From positions 1-44,933 of the forward strand of contig CAZOBH010000009.1 in the NCBI GenBank assembly GCA_964578175.1: DNA of 44,933 nucleotides, written 5' to 3'. The position numbers and the translations under genes are program-made. This DNA comes from RUG11788 sp964578175. GTDB taxonomy: Bacteria > Bacillota_I > Bacilli_A > RF39 > UBA660. This document shows positions 1-7,582 of this stretch, piece after piece. The notes beneath the pieces were generated by a model, which had not been told where the DNA came from, ran no database searches, and saw only the letters and a program-made list of their open reading frames with translations. Every line of letters begins with the position of its first letter. The stretch's first letter is position 1.

Positions 1-990
1 TATTATAATGGAACAATGTATAGATATGAAAGACCTCAATCAGGAAGAGATAGAGAATTAACTCAATTTGGAGTAGAAGTACTTGGATGTGATGATCCAT
101 ATATTGATGCAGAAGTTATATCTATACCTGTTAATTTATTTAAATTACTTGGTCTTAAAGAAGTAAAAGTTAATATAAATAGTCTAGGTGATCAAGAATC
201 ACGTAATAATTATAGAGAAGCTTTAATTAAACACTTTGAACCACATATTAATGAATTATGTGAAGATTGCCAAGAAAGATTTAAAAAGAATCCATTAAGA
301 ATATTAGATTGTAAAGTAGATGGAGATAAAGATATTATTAAAAATGCTCCTAAAACTATAGATTATTTAAATGAAGAATCTAAAAAAAGATTTGATGATG
401 TTAAAAAATATTTAACTTTAATGGAAGTTGATTATGTAGTTGATACTAAAATTGTTAGAGGATTAGATTATTACAATCATACAGTATTTGAAATAGAAGC
501 TAAAGTAGATGGATTTGGTTCAAATAATGTATTAGCTGGTGGAGGAAGATATAATGGTCTAGCAGAACAATTAGATGGACCACATACTCCAGGAATTGGA
601 TTTGCTTTAGGTATGAGTAGACTTGTTATGGCATTAGAATTAGAGAAAGTTGAATTACCAATAGAAAAATCATTAGATGCATATATAATGTACGTATCTG
701 ATTCTGAAAAAGAATACGCTATTAATTTATGTCAATATTTAAGAATGAATGGGTATAGTGTAGAAATGGAAAATATGAATAGAAGTCTTAAAGCACAATT
801 TAAACAAGCTGATAGACTTAATAGTAAGTATTTAATAATATTAAATGATAAAGACTTAGAAAGAGATGTTATTAATATAAAAGACAATAAAACTAAAGAA
901 GAAAATGAAGTAGGAATAGATTACTTATTATATTTCTTTGAAGAAAAATTATCATTAGAAAGACTTGATGAAATAGAAGGAGATGTTTAA
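1..990 (+). CDS. hisS: Histidyl-tRNA synthetase, 3' part
   Basis: Charges tRNA-His with histidine in the cytoplasm. The reading frame is open from base 1, so the start and roughly the first hundred residues lie outside the window; 329 residues are visible. Class II motif 2 appears at once (RYERPQSGRDRE), followed by the histidine-specific GLDYYNHTVFE near base 460, GGGRYNGL near base 540 and motif 3 GIGFALGMSRL near base 595. The last hundred residues or so are the anticodon-binding domain. The stop at 988-990 sits just before the aspS start, as in the hisS-aspS operons of Firmicutes. Identification is secure. Confidence 0.97.
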   Translation, partial: YYNGTMYRYERPQSGRDRELTQFGVEVLGCDDPYIDAEVISIPVNLFKLLGLKEVKVNINSLGDQESRNNYREALIKHFEPHINELCEDCQERFKKNPLRILDCKVDGDKDIIKNAPKTIDYLNEESKKRFDDVKKYLTLMEVDYVVDTKIVRGLDYYNHTVFEIEAKVDGFGSNNVLAGGGRYNGLAEQLDGPHTPGIGFALGMSRLVMALELEKVELPIEKSLDAYIMYVSDSEKEYAINLCQYLRMNGYSVEMENMNRSLKAQFKQADRLNSKYLIILNDKDLERDVINIKDNKTKEENEVGIDYLLYFFEEKLSLERLDEIEGDV

Positions 991-994
991 GAAT

Positions 995-2305
995 ATGCTA
1001 ACAATAAAAGAGATAATTGAAAAGAAACCAAAAGAAGTAGAAGTAGAAGCTTTTTTAGATACAGTTCGTGATAAAAAATGGGTTATGTTTATCATTTTAA
1101 AAGATGCAACAGGAGAGATTCAATTAACAGTTGATAAAGGAATAGAAGAACAAGTTAAATTTGTAGATTTAATTAATTCTTTAAACAAAGATTCAGTAAT
1201 TAAAGTTAAAGCTGAAGTAAAATTAAATGAAGCAGTTAAATTACATGGATTAGAGTTAAGTCCATTAGAAATAGAAGTAGTTTCAACTGCAGAAGCATTA
1301 CCACTTGATTATAATAATACTGAAGGAATATCAATAGATACTAGACTTAATTATCGTTTCTTAGATTTGAGAAATAGAAAGAATATGTTAATATTTCAAA
1401 TTGAAAGTGAATTAGTTAAATATATGAGAGAATACTTATATATTAATGGATTTACTGAAATACATACTCCTAAACTAATTGGTGCAGCATCAGAATCTGG
1501 TGCAGAAGTATTTGAAGTAAAATATTTTGATCGTAAAGCATATCTTGCACAAAGTCCACAATTTTATAAACAAATGGCAATTGCATCAGGATTCGATAGA
1601 GTATTTGAAGTAGCTCCATGTTTTAGAGCAGAGAATTCTAATACTTCACGTCATGCTACAGAATTTACATCTTTTGATGTTGAATTTGCACATATAAATG
1701 ATTTTAGAGATGTAGTAAATTTAGAAGGAAATATTTTAAAGTATGCTTTTGAACATTTAAAAGAGGAATATGGAGATATTATTAAAGAAGAATTTGGACA
1801 AGAAATAATAGTTCCAGAAGTACCACTACCTATGATGAGTTTACAAGATATTTATAAAGAGTTAGAAGAAAGATATAATTATACAGTTGATGATTCAGAA
1901 AAGACTGATTTAACTACAGAAGCAGAAAGATTAGTTGGTAAATTATCAATGGAAAAATTTAATTCAGAATTCTTAGTAGTTACTGATTATCCAGCAGATA
2001 AAAGAGCTTTTTATCATATGAGAAATGAAGAAGGAGTATTACAAGGATACGATTTAATATGGAGAGGTGTTGAAATAACATCAGGAGCACAAAGAGAACA
2101 TAGATATGAAGAAGTATGTAAAAATGCTAAATCTAAAGGTTTAGGTGATGATGTTAAATTCTATCTAGAATTCTTTAAATATGGATGTCCACCTCATGGA
2201 GGATTTGCAATAGGAATAGATAGATTAATTATGTTAATGTTAGATATTCCATCAGTAAAAGAATCTCAATTCTTATTCCGTGGACCAAATAGATTAGAAC
2301 CTTAA
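995..2305 (+). CDS. aspS: Aspartyl-tRNA synthetase, archaeal-type (possibly non-discriminating)
   Basis: Class IIb synthetase attaching aspartate to tRNA. An N-terminal OB-fold anticodon-binding domain (about residues 1-100) leads into the catalytic domain with AQSPQFYKQMAIASGFDRVFE, FRAENSNTSRHATEFTS (motif 2) and GGFAIGIDRLIM (motif 3). At about 436 aa with no GAD insertion, it matches the archaeal-type enzyme and not the roughly 590-aa bacterial AspRS. Many enzymes of this type also charge tRNA-Asn and then depend on GatCAB; that is inference here. ATG 995 is preferred: the in-frame ATG at 983 directly abuts the AAGGAG at 977-982, leaving no spacer, while 995 leaves 12 bases. The stop lies inside the terminator hairpin. 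Confidence 0.93.
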   Translation: MLTIKEIIEKKPKEVEVEAFLDTVRDKKWVMFIILKDATGEIQLTVDKGIEEQVKFVDLINSLNKDSVIKVKAEVKLNEAVKLHGLELSPLEIEVVSTAEALPLDYNNTEGISIDTRLNYRFLDLRNRKNMLIFQIESELVKYMREYLYINGFTEIHTPKLIGAASESGAEVFEVKYFDRKAYLAQSPQFYKQMAIASGFDRVFEVAPCFRAENSNTSRHATEFTSFDVEFAHINDFRDVVNLEGNILKYAFEHLKEEYGDIIKEEFGQEIIVPEVPLPMMSLQDIYKELEERYNYTVDDSEKTDLTTEAERLVGKLSMEKFNSEFLVVTDYPADKRAFYHMRNEEGVLQGYDLIWRGVEITSGAQREHRYEEVCKNAKSKGLGDDVKFYLEFFKYGCPPHGGFAIGIDRLIMLMLDIPSVKESQFLFRGPNRLEP

Positions 2306-2319
2306 TTGGTTCTTTTTTT
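2296..2319 (+). terminator. Intrinsic terminator of hisS-aspS
   Basis: Stem AGAACC (2296-2301) / GGTTCT (2308-2313), loop TTAATT, then a run of T. It overlaps the aspS stop codon, which lies in the loop. Confidence 0.85.
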
Positions 2320-2373
2320 ATACACTAATTATGACAAGTAAAATAAAATAATTTATAAGAAAAAGTAATGTAG

Positions 2374-2382
2374 TGATATAAT
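2374..2382 (+). promoter_or_regulatory. Extended -10 promoter of pyk
   Basis: TG-A-TATAAT at 2374-2382 is a perfect extended -10. No good -35 is seen at 16-18 bases upstream. A GAGGG ribosome site follows at 2401-2405, before ATG 2413. Confidence 0.6.
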
Positions 2383-2412
2383 AGTATTGATAATAAAAAA
2401 GAGGGTATAGTT

Positions 2413-3689
2413 ATGAATGATATAAAAAGAACTAAAATAATATGTAGTATTGGTCCATCATCAGAAAGTGTAGATACTTTAGTAGAGATGGTTAATGCTG
2501 GAATGAATGTAGTAAGAGTTAATTTTTCTCATGGAGATGTTAATGAATATATAAGAATTAAAGAAAATGTAGAAAAAGTTAGAAAAATAACAAAAAAAGA
2601 AATAGGTTTATTATATGATACTAAAGGACCAGATTTTAGATTAGGTGAAATAGAGGGAGGTTTTATTGAATTAAATGAAGGAGATAAAATAAAACTTCTA
2701 AAAAAAGGAACAATTGGAAGTAAGGATGGTCTAGTATTTAACTATGGTTCAGTTATTAAAAAATTAAAAAAACATGATACAGTTTTACTTAATGATGGTT
2801 TAATAGTACTTGAAGTTATATCTACTGATATAAATGGAGTAAATACAAAGGTATTATCAGGTGGTAAATTATCATCTCATAAAGGTGCTTTTATACCAGG
2901 AGTAGATTTAGGTATACCATTCTTGTCAAATCAAGATAAAGAAGATATAAAATATGCATGTCAAAATAATGGAGACTTTTTAGCTTTATCTTTTGTAAGT
3001 TGTAAAAAAGATGTATTAGATGTTAGAAAAATATTAAAAGAAAATAATTCTAATATGTTAATTATTTCAAAAATAGAAAATAAAAATGGATTAAATAATT
3101 TGGATGAAATAATAGATGTTAGTGATGGAATAATGGTAGCAAGAGGAGATCTAGGTGTTGAAATGCCAATGGAAGAGTTACCAATTATTCAAAAATTATT
3201 AATTCAAAAATGTCGTGAAAAAGGTAAAATATGTATAGTAGCTACTGAAATGCTTGCATCAATGGAATCAGCACCACGTCCTACTAGAGCAGAAATATCT
3301 GATGTTGCTAATGCTGTATTAGATGGATGTGATTCTGTTATGTTAAGTGGAGAAACAACNNNNNNNNNNNNNNNNNNNNNNNNNNNNNNNNNNNNNNNNN
3401 NNNNNNNNNNNNNNNNNNNNNNNNNNNNNNNNNNNNNNNNNNNNNNNNNNNNNNNNNNNTTGCGCCTTGTCCTAGTGTAGAAGTAGCTAGAAAACTTTCT
3501 CTTTGCTTTGGAGTTATTCCAACAGTAGTTCCACTATTAGATGATTTTAATCAATTAACTGAGATTTCTATAAAAGAATCTAAAAAGATTTTAAATCTAG
3601 AAGAAGGAGACACTATTATTATTACTGGAGGAATCCATAAAAAGAGAGAACCAAATCAAACTAACTTCTTAAAAATAGAAGAAATATAA
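2413..3689 (+). CDS. pyk: Pyruvate kinase, interrupted by an assembly gap
   Basis: Last step of glycolysis: phosphoenolpyruvate + ADP to pyruvate + ATP. The first 315 or so residues are clear: the N-terminal barrel strand with ICSIGPSS, NFSHG, LLYDTKGPDFRLGE, ISKIENKNGL, MVARGDLGVE, and up to MLSGET. Then 100 Ns occur (3360-3459). After the gap the C-terminal domain resumes in another frame (gcg at 3462) with APCPSVEVARKLSL and ends in GGIHKKREPNQTNFL at the stop 3687-3689. Only about 33 codons fit in the Ns, while the family needs about 80 residues there, so the frame change is a gap artefact and not a real frameshift. No PEP-utiliser domain follows. Confidence 0.93.
3360..3459. other. Assembly gap of exactly 100 Ns
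   Basis: 100 consecutive Ns inside pyk. The round size is a scaffolding placeholder. Comparison with normal pyruvate kinase length suggests roughly 240 bases are really missing. Confidence 0.97.
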
Positions 3690-3690
3690 A

Positions 3691-3720
3691 AAGATATTAG
3701 AATTAACTAATATCTTTTTT
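3691..3720. terminator. Bidirectional terminator between pyk and the lipoprotein gene
   Basis: Perfect 10-bp stem AAGATATTAG (3691-3700) / CTAATATCTT (3707-3716), loop AATTAA, T run on the right and A run on the left. It serves the two convergent genes. Confidence 0.88.
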
Positions 3721-4093
3721 AATTACATTTAAAATTATGAGATTCTAAATCTTTTTTATTAGTTTGATAATTTCCAATATCTTCAGAATTCATATTTGAA
3801 AAATCCATTGTAGTTTCAGTAGTTACAACATTACCTTTTCTTTCAACAGTGTACTTACTATCATTTTTAAATTCTTCTTCTTTTACAATTGCATCATTTT
3901 CAGAATCATATGTAGTTGTGGTAGTTGTAATTAATGTTTTTTTATCAAAGTCCATTACTATTTTAGTAATAACATCATCGTCATCTTTAGTACAACTTAA
4001 TACTGTTTTATCAGTAGTCTCATTATTATTTCCACATCCAACAAGTAATAAACTAAATGTAAATAAAGCAACAAAATATATTAATTTTTTCAT
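3719..4093 (-). CDS. Small lipoprotein of unknown function
   Basis: A 124-aa protein with a lipoprotein signal peptide: MKK, a hydrophobic stretch, and the lipobox LLVGC with Cys20 as the lipidation site, followed by an Asn/Asp/Thr-rich linker. The mature part is acidic with a run of six Thr near residue 58 and two further Cys (34 and 123) that could form a disulfide. A strong GGAGGA precedes the ATG. It starts one base after the tmcAL stop, so the two are co-transcribed. I do not recognise a named domain; it resembles the many short surface lipoproteins of Firmicutes. An opposite-strand open frame over the same bases lacks a comparable ribosome site. Confidence 0.8.
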   Translation of the reverse strand: MKKLIYFVALFTFSLLLVGCGNNNETTDKTVLSCTKDDDDVITKIVMDFDKKTLITTTTTTYDSENDAIVKEEEFKNDSKYTVERKGNVVTTETTMDFSNMNSEDIGNYQTNKKDLESHNFKCN

Positions 4094-4094
4094 A

Positions 4095-5201
4095 TTAATC
4101 CTCCTTAATAATAACTTTATCTTTATAACTATTAATATCTATATCATTAATTAAACAGTACAACTTTTCAACTTTAATATCAAGTTTTAATAATTCTTCA
4201 TCGTCCTTTTTTATATTACTAATTAATGGTATATTTATATCTTTTTTAATTTCATTTAAATATTTTTTTCCACATGAATTAAATCCTAAGACTCTAATAT
4301 ATTCTAAATCTTTATTTTTAGATTCGTTCTTAGTATATGAAGTTAATATATGTATAAGCATTCTAGATATTTTATTATATGTATATCTTTTAGTTTTTAT
4401 ATTATCTATTAATTCATCTAAATTATTACTTTTATCAATATAATTAATAATTCTATTTTCAATACCTTCATCAACATCAAGATAATTATTAATATTTTCT
4501 TTATCAATTAATATCTTATATTTTAGATAATTAAAGTATGTATATTCTTTTTTATTTTTAAGTATTTCATATACATCATTTGGAACATATTCTTTAATAT
4601 TATCATTATTTAAATTGTTTCTAATATCAGTAGCACTCTTATGATAATCATTGCTTCTTTGAATAGAAATAGGTTTAATACTAGTTTTTTGTTTTATTAT
4701 CTCTTTTATATAAGATAATCCAAGTAAATCATTAGGACTTTCAATTAAATAACCAGAAATATCTTTTAAAGCCTTTGACATAGCAGTAGGATAATTATTT
4801 CCAAGATCTAAGTATTCTTGTACTTTATTATTATAATTTTTATCATTTAACTGAATATTAGCGAGATTTATTAAGTTATCTACATCATTTGATTCACTAC
4901 CAAATACTAAATAATCAACTTTAAATTTATTAAGTATTTGAATAGCTCCATTTGCAAAAATATCAGCACTTTGACATCCAAATTTAAAAGGTAATTCAAC
5001 TACTAGATCTATTCCATGATTTAAAGATATTAAAGTTTTTTCTTTCTTATTAAGAATAGACATATTTCCTCTTTCAGTAAAATTATTAGTTACTACTAAA
5101 ATAATCATAGATTCAGGAAACATTTCTTTTATTTTTTCTAAGTGATATAAATGACCATTATGAAATGGATTATATTCACAAATTATACCGATTTTCACCA
5201 T
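4095..5201 (-). CDS. tmcAL: tRNA(Met) cytidine acetate ligase
   Basis: TmcAL makes N4-acetylcytidine at the wobble base of elongator tRNA-Met from acetate and ATP. The N-terminal nucleotidyltransferase signature is EYNPFHNGHLYHL, with HNGH at residues 14-17, followed by FTERGN and VVELPFKFG. The protein is 368 aa, somewhat shorter than the roughly 415-aa Bacillus enzyme. ATG 5201 is chosen because AGGTGA lies 5 bases upstream; an in-frame GTG at 5210 sits inside that ribosome site. It is first in a two-gene operon with the lipoprotein and divergent from radC. A link between the two products is not evident. Confidence 0.92.
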   Translation of the reverse strand: MVKIGIICEYNPFHNGHLYHLEKIKEMFPESMIILVVTNNFTERGNMSILNKKEKTLISLNHGIDLVVELPFKFGCQSADIFANGAIQILNKFKVDYLVFGSESNDVDNLINLANIQLNDKNYNNKVQEYLDLGNNYPTAMSKALKDISGYLIESPNDLLGLSYIKEIIKQKTSIKPISIQRSNDYHKSATDIRNNLNNDNIKEYVPNDVYEILKNKKEYTYFNYLKYKILIDKENINNYLDVDEGIENRIINYIDKSNNLDELIDNIKTKRYTYNKISRMLIHILTSYTKNESKNKDLEYIRVLGFNSCGKKYLNEIKKDINIPLISNIKKDDEELLKLDIKVEKLYCLINDIDINSYKDKVIIKED

Positions 5202-5284
5202 TAAAATCACCTAATGTTATTATACTTAAATTTATTAATAAGTAAAATTTATTTTTTAGTAATAATAGTATTAGAGGTGATTAT

Positions 5285-5956
5285 ATGTATATGATTAAAG
5301 ATATAAAAAAAGAAGATAGACCTAGAGAAAGAGCATTAGAAGTAGGAGTATCAAATTTATCTGATAATGAGTTATTAGCGATTATTCTTAGATGTGGAAC
5401 TAAAAATAAATCAGTTAAAGAGTTATCTAATGAATTATTAAAAATAATAGGTTCATTAAATAAATTAAGAGATGTAACATATAATAGTTTAACTAATATA
5501 AATGGTATTGGAAAAGTAAAAGCAATAGAATTATTATCAATAATAGAATTATCAAAGAGAATAAATTATAAACGAGAATCTAAAAGAATAAAAATTAAAA
5601 GTTCAATAGATGTATTTAATAATTATAAATATTTATTTATAGATAAAAAACAAGAATATTTCTATGTATTATATTTAGATAATAAAAACTATGTAATAGG
5701 TAATAAATTATTATTCATAGGTACTTTAAATAAGAGTTTAGTTCATCCTAGAGAAATATTTAAATATGCTTATTTAAATTCAGCAGCAGGCATAATATGT
5801 ATGCATAATCATCCATCTGGAAATATAACTCCATCAAATGAAGATATAAAGATTACTAATAATTTAATAGAAATAGGTAAAATCCAAAATATTATTGTTT
5901 TAGATCATATTATTTTTGGTAATAATAATTATTGTAGTATAATTAATATGAGGTAG
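5285..5956 (+). CDS. radC: RadC-family JAB domain protein
   Basis: A 223-aa protein with an N-terminal helix-hairpin-helix region (RPRERALEVGVSNLSDNELL; INGIGKVKAIEL around residues 73-84) and a C-terminal JAB/MPN metalloprotease-like domain carrying HNHPSGNITPSNED, i.e. metal ligands His174, His176 and Asp187. Despite the name, the family has no proven role in DNA repair. A GAGGTG site lies at 5274-5279. ATG 5291 is an alternative start two codons in. It is followed by the DUF4186 gene after 3 bases, so the two form an operon. Confidence 0.93.
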   Translation: MYMIKDIKKEDRPRERALEVGVSNLSDNELLAIILRCGTKNKSVKELSNELLKIIGSLNKLRDVTYNSLTNINGIGKVKAIELLSIIELSKRINYKRESKRIKIKSSIDVFNNYKYLFIDKKQEYFYVLYLDNKNYVIGNKLLFIGTLNKSLVHPREIFKYAYLNSAAGIICMHNHPSGNITPSNEDIKITNNLIEIGKIQNIIVLDHIIFGNNNYCSIINMR

Positions 5957-5959
5957 AAT

Positions 5960-6325
5960 ATGAGTGATTATGAAATAGATAGATTATTATATTCCTTGGG
6001 TAAAACTAAATTTAGGGGTTCATTTCATTTAAATCAAAAAATGAAAGATTATGTAATTGATAAAGGAATGAATAAAATAGAGAAGGATGCTATTGAAATA
6101 ATAAGTAAAAGACTTGCTCCAGAGATTATTTTAAATGATGGGAAACAAACACCAATGAAACAAGTACATCCAGTTTTTATTGCACAACACGCAACTGGAA
6201 CATGTTGTAGGGGATGTTTAAATAGAATTCATCATATTGAAAAAGGAAGAGAATTAACTAAAAGTGAGATTGATTACATAGTAAAAGTAATTATGAAATG
6301 GATTATAGAGGAAATAAAAAAATAA
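5960..6325 (+). CDS. DUF4186 family protein
   Basis: A 121-aa protein matching the conserved uncharacterised family DUF4186. Recognisable parts are FRGSFHLN near the start, the central NDGKQTPMKQVHPVFIAQHATGTCCRGC region (about residues 58-86) and the HHIEKGRELTKSEIDYIV segment. The conserved His residues and the CCRGC cysteines suggest a metal or cofactor site, which is inference. It is co-transcribed with radC. No function is known to me. Confidence 0.88.
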   Translation: MSDYEIDRLLYSLGKTKFRGSFHLNQKMKDYVIDKGMNKIEKDAIEIISKRLAPEIILNDGKQTPMKQVHPVFIAQHATGTCCRGCLNRIHHIEKGRELTKSEIDYIVKVIMKWIIEEIKK

Positions 6326-6341
6326 AATTTTAAATTTTTTA

Positions 6342-6369
6342 TTGACATTTATCTATATTAGAGTATAAT
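6342..6369 (+). promoter_or_regulatory. Promoter of tRNA-Gly
   Basis: Consensus TTGACA (6342-6347), 16-base spacer, TATAAT (6364-6369). This is the best sigma-A promoter in the window, and start of transcription is expected about 10 bases before the tRNA. Confidence 0.88.
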
Positions 6370-6386
6370 TAAAAATGTCTACTCGT

Positions 6387-6460
6387 GCAGATGTAGTTTA
6401 ATGGTAGAACCTCAGCCCTCCAAGCTGATTGTGTGAGTTCGATTCTCATCATCTGCTCCA
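6387..6460 (+). tRNA. tRNA-Gly (anticodon TCC)
   Basis: A 74-base cloverleaf. The acceptor GCAGATG (6387-6393) pairs with CATCTGC (6450-6456), the discriminator is T and CCA is encoded. The D arm contains TAATGGTAG, the anticodon stem is TCAGC/GCTGA with loop CCTCCAA (anticodon TCC), and the T arm has GTGAG/CTCAT with TTCGATT. It is transcribed alone from its own promoter and terminator. Confidence 0.96.
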
Positions 6461-6470
6461 TTTGAATTTT

Positions 6471-6496
6471 AACTAGTCATACGACTAGTTTTTATT
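6471..6496 (+). terminator. Terminator of tRNA-Gly
   Basis: Stem AACTAGTC (6471-6478) / GACTAGTT (6483-6490) followed by a T-rich run, 10 bases after the tRNA. Confidence 0.85.
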
Positions 6497-6506
6497 TTGA
6501 TTACAG

Positions 6507-6548
6507 AAAAAGAGGAGAAAATTATCATAATAATTTAATCCTCTTTTT
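6507..6548. terminator. Long hairpin, likely bidirectional terminator
   Basis: Outer stem AAAAAGAGGA (6507-6516) / TCCTCTTTTT (6539-6548), extended inward by AATTAT/ATAATT. The A run on the left provides a U run for the minus-strand gene ending at 6605. Confidence 0.75.
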
Positions 6549-6604
6549 ATATATTTAATTATAAAGTATTATATAGAATTTATTTTATATTATTGTAAAG
6601 TTTT

Positions 6605-7012
6605 CTATTTTGATTTAATCAATTTTATTGTATTTAGAATTGATGGAACAGTAACTATTGTTAATAAAATAATTACAATTATATCAAACTTAAAATTTGA
6701 TACTCCATATTTCATTTCATAATTATAATCACTGATTGCATTTTGAATGAAATATATTATAATCAAAACTTTAATTATGCTATTAATACAAGAATATGTT
6801 AATCCATTTTTGAATTTGTTTAATGTTATCAAAAAGTCAAATAGAATAACAATGAATGAAATAAGAGAAGGCATTATAAATATTACGCCCAATGCATCCC
6901 ATCCTGGTGCTCCAATACTGTTTAATCCTATTATTAAACCAAATGATGCCAAAATTAAGCCTATAATACTGCAAATAATTGATATTACTTTTAATATTTT
7001 AGATTGTTTCAT
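6605..7012 (-). CDS. Small four-helix membrane protein, unknown
   Basis: A 135-aa protein from the chosen start. Four hydrophobic segments are visible, with the charged ends KQSK and LIKSK in the cytoplasm by the positive-inside rule. No known family is recognised. ATG 7012 is preferred because GGAGA lies 8 bases upstream; an upstream ATG at 7033 would place that site inside the gene. It stands alone, with a terminator at 6507-6548, and a TATAAT on the minus strand at 7096-7091 could be its -10. A plus-strand open frame over the same bases looks like an antisense shadow. Confidence 0.65.
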   Translation of the reverse strand: MKQSKILKVISIICSIIGLILASFGLIIGLNSIGAPGWDALGVIFIMPSLISFIVILFDFLITLNKFKNGLTYSCINSIIKVLIIIYFIQNAISDYNYEMKYGVSNFKFDIIVIILLTIVTVPSILNTIKLIKSK

Positions 7013-7274
7013 ATATATTTTCTCCATTTTCATTATATTTAATAAAATGTTTATTTATTGTTAAACTTCTTTTATTAACTTTATAATAGAATTATACTAT
7101 AAAATTAAAAATAGTTATATACTTTAATGTTGATTAATAATTAATCTCAACTATATTTACTTTACATTGATTACAATATGTTATGCATAAAAAAAGTCTT
7201 TGTAGATTTGCAAAAAAGAAAGGTAGAAACTTCGCTGGAACTTTTTATAGATAATAAATGAAGATATGAATTGT
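7013..7274. other. Non-coding stretch upstream of the leuA leader
   Basis: About 260 AT-rich bases without a convincing gene. The minus-strand promoter of the membrane protein probably lies near 7091-7096. Around 7193-7247, AAAAAGT and ACTTTTT could close a stem around GGTAGAAACTTC. I could not assign this to a known RNA. Confidence 0.4.
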
Positions 7275-7303
7275 TTGACATATTAAAAAAATAGTGATAG
7301 ATT
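7275..7303 (+). promoter_or_regulatory. Putative promoter of the leuA leader transcript
   Basis: TTGACA at 7275-7280, a 17-base spacer, then TAGATT at 7298-7303 preceded by TG (7295-7296) as an extended -10. Transcription would start near 7309. Confidence 0.65.
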
Positions 7304-7308
7304 TTATA

Positions 7309-7406
7309 TCATAAGTGAGTTCAAGTATGGATTTAAATCCTAGCCTTGAAGGGGAAACCTACACGATATAATCGGAGTCACCTGTATAGGGTGATTCCGT
7401 TTTTTT
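7309..7406 (+). ncRNA. Putative structured leader RNA or small RNA ending in a terminator
   Basis: About 98 bases from the predicted start to the T run at 7400-7406. TTCAAG and CTTGAA enclose the self-complementary GGATTTAAATCC (about 7320-7350). A short AGGGGAAACCT element and CGAT/ATCG follow, then the terminator stem CGGAGTCACC (7373-7382) / GGTGATTCCG (7390-7399). The bases AACCTACAC (7356-7364) could pair imperfectly with GTATAGGGT (7384-7392) and so oppose the terminator. No known riboswitch, T-box, SRP or 6S RNA consensus fits. It precedes the leader peptide by 14 bases, so it either acts as a first switch for leuA or is an independent small RNA. Confidence 0.5.
7373..7406 (+). terminator. 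First terminator of the leuA leader
   Basis: Ten-pair stem CGGAGTCACC (7373-7382) / GGTGATTCCG (7390-7399) with one G-T pair, a 7-base loop and a run of seven T. It must be bypassed if leuA is transcribed from the 7275 promoter. Confidence 0.82.
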
Positions 7407-7420
7407 ATAGGAGATTTATT

Positions 7421-7513
7421 ATGGAAATATTTAATATTTCAATTATTATAATTTTAATTAGCTTATTACTACGACTCCCAGTAATAGGTTTATTTGCATT
7501 GTTGAAATATTGA
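7421..7513 (+). CDS. Branched-chain-amino-acid leader peptide of leuA
   Basis: A 30-aa open frame with a good AGGAGA site (7409-7414). It has 8 Ile and 8 Leu, including the run ISIIIILISLLLRLPVIG. Strand 1 of the attenuator (7464-7470) falls exactly on Leu codons 15-17, and strand 2 (7480-7491) follows within ribosome-footprint distance. The composition and placement are those of an amino-acid-biosynthesis leader peptide such as leuL or ilvL. The peptide alone could also be read as a tiny membrane peptide, but the alternative pairing and the leuA gene downstream favour the leader role. The TGA stop is at 7511-7513. Confidence 0.8.
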   Translation: MEIFNISIIIILISLLLRLPVIGLFALLKY

Positions 7514-7566
7514 TAAATATTTAATTATGTAAAACCTATTACTTCGTTTAGTAATAGGTTTTTTTA
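7464..7566 (+). promoter_or_regulatory. Ribosome-dependent transcription attenuator of leuA
   Basis: Four mutually pairing strands: 1 TATTACT (7464-7470), 2 AGTAATAGGTTT (7480-7491), 3 AAACCTATTACT (7532-7543), 4 AGTAATAGGTTT (7550-7561). Strand 1 pairs with the first 7 bases of 2. Strand 3 is perfectly complementary over 12 bases to both 2 and 4. The 3:4 hairpin followed by T residues to 7565 is a terminator; 2:3 is an antiterminator. A ribosome stalled on the Leu codons would cover strand 1 and favour 2:3, allowing leuA transcription when leucyl-tRNA is scarce. Confidence 0.85.
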
Positions 7567-7582
7567 ATGAAAGGATGAAAAA

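Noticed and set aside
3462..3689. Frameshifted or pseudogene pyk
   Set aside because: The frame change coincides with the N gap of arbitrary length, and both halves are intact and conserved.
3849..4154. Plus-strand open frame over the lipoprotein gene
   Set aside because: It is the complement of the Asp/Glu/Thr-rich lipoprotein, has no ribosome site, and gives low-complexity Ser/Val/Ile sequence.
7201..7232. TTGTAGAT and GTAGAAAC recall halves of a Cas12a direct repeat
   Set aside because: The two halves are in opposite orientation, there is only one copy, and no spacers or cas genes are present.
7193..7250. Minus-strand GCGAAGTTTCTACC resembles the core of purine riboswitches
   Set aside because: The partner strand for P2 (CGCTGG or similar) is missing upstream and the expected GACTATG after P3 is absent, so the three-way junction cannot form. 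It also lies some 180 bases from the minus-strand gene.
7388..7399. AGGGTGATTCCG looks like the T-box sequence AGGGTGGNACCG
   Set aside because: It is the right arm of a terminator followed directly by T residues, whereas a real T-box sequence lies in the antiterminator before the terminator. No stem I with a Leu specifier is evident.
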